Shown piece by piece: positions 48,791 to 60,700 of a stretch of DNA of 64,000 bases. This DNA is from Branchiostoma floridae (lineage: Eukaryota; Chordata; Leptocardii; Amphioxiformes; Branchiostomatidae). The notes under the pieces were generated by a model, which saw nothing but the letters and a program-made list of their open reading frames with translations, did not search any database and was not told where the DNA came from. Both the position numbers and the translations under genes were made by a program. How positions within the stretch are numbered: the first letter of the stretch is position 1; each line of letters opens with the position of its first letter. The stretch lies in assembly GCF_000003815.2 (NCBI RefSeq), contig NC_049989.1, positions 11,303,273 through 11,367,272 on the forward strand, in the 5' to 3' direction.

Positions 48791-51700
48791 ACATACATAC
48801 ACACACACACTCACACACATACACACACACACACACACATACACACACTTTCAAAGAATCAAATTGTCGCGCTTGCAATTATGTGAGACTTTACATTAGA
48901 TATGTATGTGACATCAAAGATGGCAAGAATACTTATAATACAAAGAAAGTTAGACTCACTCGTTTCGCAGAGGTCTCCACCGTAACCCTTCGGACAGATA
49001 CAGTCGAAGCCGTCCACCTTGTCTCTACATTCGGCGCCATTTTGGCAGGGTTTTCCGGCACAGTCGTCTATGTCTATGTCAAAATCAAAGTTAGCGATCT
49101 CGTAAGTTAACGTTTCATGTGTGTTTGTTTTTTCATTCTTTTGCGCAACTACTTATCCAGCATTTCCAGATCTCCCTAACAATGCAAAAACACGTTGTTT
49201 TTTTTACATGGGCGCGTTCATAACTAAACTACAGGATACCTCCCCATATTATTCAATCGTTGTTGAGCACATTTTCCCTAGATTATGAGCAAAAAAATGC
49301 CCAATGAACATACTATTAGGTTTTTTGTTTGTTCCAATTACAAACTACACTTTATCATTTCCCGCAAGAGTCACATTTTTGCTGTTCGTTTCCAACCGAA
49401 CCACTCAGAGCCTACGACTGTGTACCTCCAACATAGCGCGCAATTGCCAAACATTAACTGCTAATTTCTTCAGTTACAAATAAACTTTTACCAATCTAAC
49501 GTTTAAGATCAGTTGGGCTGACTAAAAGGAAATTTATCACTGCTAAAATTACTCGTCCGTACTGCCGTTTATATTATTTTGTCGGATCTATTTTACCCAC
49601 TCGGAATGATACATGAATGAGACCTTAACACATAATTTCTTCGTCATATCCGCTTGGCCCTTCCCTGTCTGCCATTTTCCCCAAAACATGATAGGTGGCG
49701 CTTTCACAGCAAGCAGCCATGGTTTTTCAGTGAGTACATGTCAACACTCTTCAGAATTGATTTACAGTCTTTTTTACTTGCCATCGGGAGAGAATCGCAG
49801 TGAATTACTACAGAGTAACTATTCATACGTCTTTGGAGAACCGATGACTGATGGAAATAACTTTTTTTTGCTGAAAAGTTGAGCTCAAGAGTTGACGACA
49901 GCACTGCAAGTCGGGTTTTAGCGGAGACGGGGAGGGCACGTTAATATAAAACAAAGACTCCATGGAGCAACTTCAAAGTAACCAAACAAGCAACCCTGAT
50001 GGCCCAGCAAAGATCTCCTAAGGCTTGGTAAGTGTTGAAAACCTCTGTTTTACCGTTTGAACTGCACAGAATGGCAAATTTTAACTTAGCGTATATTTCG
50101 CTCGGGTTACTACAGATCAACACAGCTAAAACATTCTGTTGATATAATAAGCAATAATCTGACTTCAAAACTATCTTTGGGGAATAAAATTGCACTTACT
50201 GACTTCACAAGCGTTACCGGAGTACCCCTTTGGACAGATACACTCGTAGCCGTTCACTTTGTCTTTACACTCGCCGCCATTTTGACAGGGCTTGTCTTCG
50301 CAGTCATTTACATCTGTGAAAACGACACACGTAGGGTAAAACATTTTAGAGAACATCGAAGAAGTTTAGGCATTCAAATGATAATAGTTGCTGAAATAAC
50401 TGGATGGATATTGTTAACAGTCGGACGTTTCAGGCAGCGTCCACCACATTTCATCTTTGACCTACAAAACTTTCGTCAAAACCCCAAAAGTATGAATTGA
50501 TATGCAAATTGAATAATTAAAGAGGACCAAAATCTTTTAGGGTAGAATGACTGTCAGCCACGTGTGCTTGCAGAAGTCATATGCGCGTTGTTATACTAAT
50601 AATGATAATAATAATGGTTTATTCAGAAGTCACAGTTGCCACATTGCAGCCAATGGCTGAATTGCGTTGGAAACTTTCCAATCCATAAAACATTACACAA
50701 GTTAAAAATGTCGAAACAGGAGCTCTAAATGTACAGGTTAAAATCATTGATCAGCGAAGTTTAACATGAAACAAGACCATTACGGGCCATACAATTACAG
50801 GACATTTATATAAAAACTGTTCATAGAATATCGTAGGATAGTACATATATAAAACTTTGAGGCAAATAGTTCAAAACACAAAGAGTATGTGTCAAGCGAG
50901 GGCAATTAGGCGTTCAGTAATCTAGTCATGTGAGGAATAGCGCTGGACCTATATCTATCAGTCTTACAGTGTATAATGTCTAATTTCTGTGATGATCGAG
51001 TAGACCTTCCACTTATTTCCCCCCGAGAAGAAGGGAGAAGGTGTCTGAATTGCTCAGATGACTGCAGTGATCTGGCGAACTTCATGGTTAAGGCTTCGCG
51101 ACGGTCTTCGAGTGTGGGTAGGTCAAGTAAGTCACATGCCTTGGTGTAGGACGTAAAGTCAGGTCCCTTAAAATGATTCTGCAGGCACGTCTTTGAACAG
51201 ATTCGATCTTCTTACTGAGCACGCTGGGTAGTCCGGGGTGCCACACGGGGGCACAGTACTCAGTTATGGGTCGGATGTAGGTGATGTAGACTGTCACAAG
51301 ATCTTCGGTTGGGAGGCGGAAGTGTTTGAGTTTACATAGGAGAAAGAGCCGTTGACTGGCTTTCTTATATATAGTGTTGACATGAGTGTTCCACTACAGG
51401 TTTGATTGAAGATGTATTCCAAGGATTTTCATAGATGTTACTTCTTGTTGTTCACATCTCGTATTGATGATAAATACTCAATATAACGTTAGTCTTGAAT
51501 GGAGTAAAGAAAATGTTACATCTTGATATCGTCCGTTTCATGAACTTGAAAGCAAAAAGCATGCGCACAAATATCTGACTGGAGTTACTTGATCGTAACC
51601 ATTGGCCCTTACGTTGATGATTTGTAAAATGAGTGCTTTGCATGTCAATATCTCTACTCAAATAAGATCCGTTGAATTTTCATAAATCTATTTCACAGAT

Positions 51701-54700
51701 GATCCAAGGTTGCTTAACCTAGCTATAGCTTTTTTTCTGGCTTTTAGCCTAGCCGCATCAAATGAGTACTAACCTATTTCGCAGTTGTTTCCGGCGTATC
51801 CCAGCTTACAGACGCACTGGTACCCGTCAACCATGTCCTTACATGTGCCTTCGTTTACACATGGGTTTGCGGCGCAGTCGTCAACATCTGTTGTACAAAC
51901 AAATAGTCAAACAAACAAGTGAACAAAAACTAGATAAAGTCAATACATAGTTGCTATTTTTTCACGTAGAAATGTGCTCGACTCTATTGATTATTAATTA
52001 CTCTTGGCCAGTACCAAGTTCGTATAATGTAGAAAACAGACCACTTCGACGAGTACTAGTTACCAATGATAAAGGAAGTATAGACTCAGAGAAAAAGGGA
52101 CGAGGAAGAATTAAGAAAATGAGATACTGTAATAAGACTCACTCGTCTCGCAAAGGTCTCCAGCGTAGCCCTTTGGACAGATACAGGTGAAACCGTTCAC
52201 CTTGTCTTTGCATTCGCCGTCATTTTGGCACGGTTTTCCGGCGCAGTCGTCTATGTCTAGGTCAAAACCAAAGTTTGTGATTTGTTTAGTATAACTGTTA
52301 CGTTACAACTGTAGTATGGCGCGAACGGCAAAACTGTAGAGCATAGTTAATTAGTTGCCAAAGTCATCGGTTCTCGTACTTTTGTTGTTGTCATTCCCCA
52401 AATTTTGCTGACTGTATAGCATAATCTATTCACTATTGCCAACAGTAATTCAGACATTTTAAGAGAGCAACCGTTGAGCTACCAATACCCAAAGTCCTTT
52501 TGCACGTTATGTATTTTGGATCCACTTTGACTTGATACTTCTTCATGTTCACATATAGATTTGTTCGATCAGCCTTAAGTTGTTTGCTATTAAATATTGA
52601 CGCGTATACATGTGCTAAGAAAATGCCATGATACCTATACTATAATACATCACTGCATTTTTTAGTTCGTCAAGAGCAATGCGTTTCCAGTACGAAGCAA
52701 TCCTGTAATAGAAATAGATCTAGAACTTTGCACTCACTGAGTTCACAAAGGTTTCCCGAGTACCCCTTTGGACAGACACACTCGAAGCCGTTCACTTTGT
52801 CTTTACACTCGCCACCATTTTGACAGGGATTGTCTTTGCAGTCGTTAACATCTGTGTAAAGAGAGTAGCATATCACATAGTGGACCTGGCTTGAACAGTA
52901 TAGATATCATCAATATAGATGTAGACATTGATACATCGATGAGGCTTAGACATCCAGGTAATAGGATACGCCAAATAGCAGTTACTCAATAAACTAAATA
53001 TGATTTTTAAAAAGTATATCTAGTTTTGAATTAAATTATATCCAATTGTATCCAGGTTCAATTTTGGAACATTATATCCAGTTGATTGAGTTACTGCAAT
53101 TCGTAGCTATTGGTAATTTTTGCTTGACATATAGTCGGCTATGTGATCTACATAATAGCTTGCTGTATAAGACTGCATACTTATGCAAATCTATTATCAC
53201 CATGATATATACATACATACTTTGTAGAAGGTTTGCTTTGTATATGGAAACTTACTTGATTTGTATCATTGATTGTTGTTCCCTTGCATGAAACCTACAG
53301 GCCTAGCCTTAATGTGCAACGAACTAGGTATATACAATGTACAATAGAAGCCAGTTAATTGCACAACGGATTAGCACGCACTACTGTTAACTGCATGGAA
53401 TCCCCAAAACCAGTGCGGTCCAGCTAGATAACTTTGCATTGTTGCACCAGCCGGATAATTGCACGAAATTCACTGGCAAATAGGCCGTGCAATTAAGCGG
53501 CTTCTATGGTATTGGTATTTGGTATTGCTTTTTGACCGAACTGTTCATTGATTCAGTACCACTATTTTCAAACAATTGCCAGCGAAAGCTATGTAAGCCA
53601 TGAAAGCTAGACATACAGCCTTGTGGTACGCTTTGAGTACAAGAGTTTCACAACTTTACACAATTTGTGAAATAGAAGTCAAAACGAACAATTCAGTACC
53701 AACCTATTTCGCAGTTGTTGCCGGCGAATCCGACCTTACAGACGCACTGGTACCCGTCCACCATGTCTTTACATGTGCCTTTGTTTTGACATGGGTTAGC
53801 GGCGCAGTCATCAACATCTGTTGTACAAACAAACAAACAAACAAATGAGAAGGACTCCCGTTTTACACTGTTGGGTAAACGATAATGGTGCTATATTGCT
53901 CTTGACCAACAATTTTACTAGGGGATCAATAATAAAGGAAGTAGTCTCAAAGAAAAGGTGATACTTGGGCATAGCGATAATAAAATTGTAACCAGACTCA
54001 CTCGTTTCGCAGAGGTCTCCGGCGTAGCCCTTTGGACAGACACATTCGAAGCCATCCACCTTGTCTCTACATTCGGCACCATTTTGACATGGTTTTCCGG
54101 CGCAGTCGTCTATGTCTAATCATAAGTGAAAATCAAAGTTTATGATTTGCGTAGTATGGTCTGTATGGTCTGTATGCACATTGGCTAAGGTCAACAGTTG
54201 TTGTCGTTTTGTTGTTGTTTTAAGGTTTTACTCGTTTGTCTCGTAACCCCTTCTATATGCCATAATTATTCACTATTACCCTTGGCAATTCAAACATTCT
54301 AAGAGTACAACCGGTAAGCTACCAATGCACAAAAGCATTCTAATCTATACGCAGTAAATCTTTTGTACATGATGTCTTTTTGGATCCCACTTTGACTTGC
54401 TTCCTTCTCCATGTTCACGAATACATTTGTTTAATCAACAAAGTGTTTGCTAAAGTTAAGGTTCTTTAGGGCAAAGACCATCATACCTATAAACATGTCA
54501 CTGCATTGTTTTAGTTTGTTGAGAGCAAGCATCTGGCCACTAACAAGCATCTTGACCACTAACAAGCAATCCTGTAATAAACATGGCAATCAAATGTGCA
54601 CTTACTGAGTTCACAGAGGTTTCCAGAGTACCCCTTTGGACAGATACACTCGAAGCCGTTCACTTTGTCTGTACACTCGCCACCATTTTGGCAGGGGTTG

Positions 54701-57700
54701 TCCTTGCAGTCGTCAACATCTGTAAATCAAGATAAGTATCAGTAATAAGTCCTGATTCGAACAGTGCATAGAGTCAATAAAGTAGAAGTCATTGATAGCT
54801 TTAAAGAAGATCATGTGCTTGAAATACAGTCGACTACGTGACCGAACCGTTGGTTCACTACAAATCTACTTTGCAACAATTTCCCGAATGAGCTATGTTC
54901 TAGACATACAAAGAATTTACACAGTACCAGTTGTAGAATAGAAGTCATAGCGATCAATTTAGTACCAACCTAATTCGCAGTTGTTGCCAGCAAATCCGAC
55001 CTTACAGACGCACTGGTACCCGTCCACCATGTCTTTACATGTGCCTTCGTTTTGACATGGGTTAGCGGCGCAGTCATCCACATCTGTAGTACAAACAAAC
55101 AAACAAACAAATGAAAAACACTCCCGGTTTAAATTGTCAGTTAGACGGTAAAGGTTCTTGACTCAATATATTTCTCTATAAGAAATTTTAAGAAAGTATC
55201 TCAAAGAAGAAAGTGATAATTAAACATAGCGATAATAAAATGATAATCGGACTCACTTGTTTCGCATAGGACTCCGGCGTAACCCTTTGGACAGACACAT
55301 TCGAAGTCGTCCACCTTGTCTCTACATTCGGCGCCATTTTGACACGGTTTTCCAGCGCAGTCGTCTATGTCTGTGTGATAACATCAACATTCGATAGGGA
55401 GTAGAAATATAGCGTTAGTTATGTATCTAGCTTTTCTAGCATCATAAAATAAAAATGTGTCTTCCATTTGACTTTTACTTATTGCCCTTCGTTGGAGAGA
55501 AGAAAACTAGTGGAAAGAATCATCTAAATTTATTTTCATCGTGATACAATATTTTGATGTCATCTGTTGTTTGCCATTTTACTGCTAGGTACCATTCTTC
55601 AATTAAACACCACCTCTTTCTCAATATATAAGACAAGAAAAAAAAATTTCATACTGTCGTCTATGTCTACATAAGAATCATGCATTTCTCGTTTAACATT
55701 TGGTACAGAGTAAGAATGAAGCAGAACACTTGTTTATTTAAAAGAGGGCATATACATAGTCCATGTTGCGAATCTTTGATTTATTGTACGCGAGTCAGAT
55801 TCTCAACGTACAAAACTACTCGAACGAAGCGACTACTCGAAGCAAAACTGTGTCAAATGTTACTTACTTAGCTCACACACGTTGCCAGAATACCCCTTCG
55901 CACAGATACATTTGAAGCCGTTGACTTGATCTTCGCATACCCCGCCATTTTCACAAGGATTCTGGCTACAGTCATCCACATCTGTGAATATTGATTGATG
56001 CTTGTGTTAACGCGCAATGTGCTAATGCTTGTTTGAAGTTTGTTCGGGTATCATACGGTGATATACGATGAAATATATGCTTGTAAAAGCCGCTTAATTG
56101 CACACATCATTTGCGAGCGTATTTCGTGCAATTATCCGGGCGGTGCAACAATGCAAAGTTATCCAGCTGGTTTTGTTACCCCGTGCAATTGACAAAAGTG
56201 TGCGATTATCCGATATGAAGGTTTGACATCCAGGTAATAAGATAGTCCAAAATATAGTTTACTCCAGCCACTGGATATGATTATGGAAACGGCCAGACAG
56301 CTGACAGCATTCACTGTCTTTCGTCAGTTACATTGTACTTTGTACTGTTTTACACGAAATATAAAATGTACTATAATAATAATAGTAGTATAATAAGTAT
56401 AATAATCTATGATTATTCGCTGTATAAGGTTATAAGGTATCATAATATAGATAATTGAAACCTGCTATAGAAATATAGCGATCTGAGCGCAAGTTGTCTC
56501 ATATCCAGTTGACGTTGCTTTAGATACGATGACTTAAGATCATGGTCAATTCTGTATGAATACCACAACGATTGACCCAAATGAAAATATAACTGAATAG
56601 AATTTTCATCAAGCAGTGACTACGTTTTAAAGGTAAACACACGTACCTTCAAATTTTTAATGGCTATCAGTCCATCTTGCTCACGGAGTGACCTAGTTCT
56701 CGCGAGAGTCGCGACTGGAGGAGACCTAGTTCTCGCGAGAACTGGGTCATTACGTGAGCAAGATGGACTGATAGCCATCGAAAATTTGAATGTACGTGTG
56801 TTTACCTTTAAAAAATGTAGTCACTGCTTGATGAAAATTCTATTAACTGTGTATATACGTGACTAATGGATATCTTTAACAATATTAATGAAGTGCTTAA
56901 TGCTTTACTCACTTGTTTCACACCTGTCCCCGGTGAAGCCCAGTTTACAGATGCACTGGAACTTGTTCCCGATGTCCTTGCACTCGGCACCGTTTTGACA
57001 AGGATTCGGAGAACAGTCGTCAATTTCTGGAATTCCAATAGATATAGGAGCCACTCAAAATAACCATACACCATGTATTGTGATCAACTTATCAATGAAA
57101 AAACACCAGTCGAAGCCGATTATGCACGTTATTTATATTATGAAATAGTGGAAGAAAAATACATCCTTATCGTGATTTGATATTTATCTTTCTGAAAGAA
57201 ACCACAATACGCTAGAATCATTATAATTGTGCTTTTGTCACGAAAATGAAGCATAGAAGAGTGTAGTAGTATACACACATTATGCACATAATATTTTCAC
57301 TGTTTTGTGCGTTTCCTTGCCTTTTGTATAAAAGTTTCCGTTCCCATAATCTGCCCGGCCGTGCACCAGGTGGGTTTGGAAATGCTAATCAAGCAGTGCG
57401 GAGCCGGCAAAAGATACGAGATAAATGTGCATTTACCTGAGTTAAAGAGGCAGTAAGTCAGTAACGAATGCAATGTTTACCTGGCTGAGCTTTTATCGGA
57501 GCAGAAGGAACCGGTACAGGAACTGGGACTGGGACAGGGCTTCCTTTGCAGCCTGGAGGACAGAGAGTTTACAGCACACAAGCTGTTTAGCTTTGGCTCA
57601 ACACATTTTTGAATTTAACCTTGAATTTACCATGGGGAACATACAGCTAGACACGAAAGCCTCTTATGGCTGGGGGTGACTTGCATCCACTGTACATCAC

Positions 57701-60700
57701 TTGAGTCTTTTTCCTTCTACGTAGTGCATTCAACTTTAAAGACATAGATATGAAGTTTCCAAATGGGTGGCTAGATTATGCTGACAATCGAATATGGTGA
57801 AAAAAGATGACGCATGGTCAATTTATTACAACAATCATGAAAGAAACGAAATACGCAGTGTCAAATCCGATAGAATTTACGCTATGCATGATATCAACGG
57901 AGCAAGTGTTAGATGTCATCTCTTCTAAAAAATGTCTTTTCGAAACAGACATGACTATAGATAATACAATACTTAAGTGATTTTTCATTCCTAATGATAA
58001 CTTTTTTATAATACACAAGTTGGTCGTGCAGGAGATATACATTGTAGCAGCGCTACGTTTCGGGGGGGGGGACGTATGATGTGTAACTTGGTTATGATGT
58101 AGAGCATGTTCTAACCGCATGGTGGCGCTGTGCAGCACTTGTGGCAGCACCCGTCGTCCCCGTGTCCTCCGTACACAGAGATCTGGTTGTTGATGACGTT
58201 GATGGCTCCTTGGCCGTCGGTTCCTGAGGCGTGTGTTCAAGATACAAGTGATGAGTTTTATAGACTGCAGCAAATAATATTTTCGCTACAGTAACTGTAA
58301 ATGCATTCAAGTTAGCGGGAATTTAATTTCGCGGTAACGAGAAAAAGGACTTTTCGCGGTGGTTTTAAGTTGGTGGTAGCGCCATGCATTTTAGTCTCTT
58401 ACTGCCATGAAAAAAATTTCGCGGTGGTTTTAAGTTCGCGGTAAAACAGCCACCGACAAAACCGTGAACATTAAACCACCGTGAAAGTTTCTGCATTTAC
58501 AGTTTTGCAACGATTACAATGTAGCTAGATGACTGTGTATGGTCTTGTTCGGAAGCAAGGTTGAGCTGACATATCCAACACAAAAACACGTACTCGTACA
58601 AGTTTTCGACTGCCTAATTTTAGTCTTTGTCAAAGAATGAACAACCCAAGGCTTCTGTGACGTTCCATTGGGTTGGTCATTCTTCGGTAAAGACTGGAGT
58701 TGGATAGTCATAAATTTGGGTAAGTCCACTTTTCATGTTCAAGGTTACAGTCAAACCTTGATCCAGATAGCCTATAGAAACACTGATCAAATTTCAAGCT
58801 AAAACTCTTGTATCTTGCAGTGTAGTGTGCATTGTCCATTGAATTGAAAGGGCATGGAACTCCATTTATACTGATATGCTCATGATGAAGAAAAATGAAA
58901 TGTTTTGCACCATTAAGATACATTTGCGAAACAAGGGACTGAAAGTATAAAAGGACTAAACTGGCTGCACTCACCAGTCTTTCCGCCAGGTGTCGCCCCA
59001 CCATCTGCACCGATCTGGATGTAAACGCCTCGTTTTGCAGAATCGTCGTCACCGGCTGTTAACGTATTAACGAATTAGAAACTTCATTGTCGCAAGAAAT
59101 AATACAGAGACTTTCGCACAGTCAAAAAAGAACTATAGAATAGAAATGCAAAATGTATCTAAACATCCTACTAGCTGACGACCCATAATAGTATGTTATC
59201 TTTAGCTTTATAGTATCTTTTCTGATAACAAAGCAATCTTTAAGGTGTTATCCTATTTTTGGATTGTGAGTGTTGTCACGTCTAAAATATAATATAATAA
59301 TAATAATAATCTTTATTGCAAATTCATGCCCGAGGGCTAATTGCATACAGGGTAAGGTAGTAGTCGTATACATAAACATACTTAACAAAGAAGGGAAATG
59401 ATAAGCATAGAGAAATAAAAAGGGAATAACGTCTAAACTAAATCAATTTCTACTTTATTTATAAGCTAATTGATGGGTTTGACTTCTTTTCCGTATGCAG
59501 TAGAAGATGAATTGTCCAACATTTTCATATATAAAGGGGTTGGACGACTTAAGCAAGAAGATGGATTTTTGTTCGTCGGTAAGATTATAAAAGCTTGGGA
59601 AATTTTTGTAGAATATAACCTGCTCAAGACATTGGATGGCTTTATAAATCTAGATCTCTTGTACTAAGAAACACAGACATTGGTAACGAGAAATCCTGAT
59701 TGATAGAAGCTTTTAATAGTGTCAACTGTAACCTATATCCGTTCTTTTTAAGACCAAGGTATTTAGGGATATCAAGTCGACGGATTGTGGTTTCAAACTG
59801 CAATATTTTCAAAATAGTATGATTTTGAAACCATCGTCCGTCGACTTGATATCTCGAGATACCCCTTTAATTAACACAACGGATATTGGTTACCCCGCGA
59901 ATAAAGGTGTACTAACGTTATATCCAACATGAACCTCCCCCAGTACATGGTATTTAATTGACACTTACCACGTGGAGCCAAGCCAGTGCAGGTACCAAGA
60001 AGCAAACAGCCTAGCCATGAGATAATAGAAAACAAAGTAGTCAACACACCACACTTCACGCTGTACGATTTATGACGGCAAATGATGGTTGTCTATACAA
60101 AACCTTTACTGAAAATTCACATCCACAATGCAGCAGAAGAAAAGTATATTCAATCAAGATACGGAATGTATAGCAATGTGTAATTTGATTTTGCAGATCC
60201 TTGCCAGTGGGCTAATTGCAGGTAACATAAGAGATTCAAACAGACTAAAAACTATATCACAAATGTCTACTCTGGTCTAAAGCTAGTAAAAGCTAACTCT
60301 AGAACCTGTGTTATTGGGTTCGGCTTCTTTTTCAAAGACAGTGGAAGACGAAAGATCCCACTTTTTCTATTATGTGTGGGTTATGTGATGTTAGAAGGAG
60401 AACTGTTTTCTTTTTGTCAGTGAATGTGAGGAGGTTTGGGTGGATTTGGTGGCCTCTCTCTTCAAACAGCTCTTGGGTAGTATGTAACAAATAGTAGGTA
60501 ACGTTATAATAGCCAGTAAACGTATTGTCTTACCTTTTTTGACTTGTTCATGAGGTTCTCCAGAAGACTCTGGTATAGACACGATTGGTAGATATTCTGG
60601 CAGGGAGATGGATTGGTCATCTGTATGTGGCAGAAATGTGAAAATAAACAGGTGCTTTGAAAACAGATGTCTTAAATTTGAATGAAATCATTATGGTAAA

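Noticed and set aside
46951-48886. Open frames of alternating His/Thr or Cys/Val
   Set aside because: Translations of CA/GT microsatellites.
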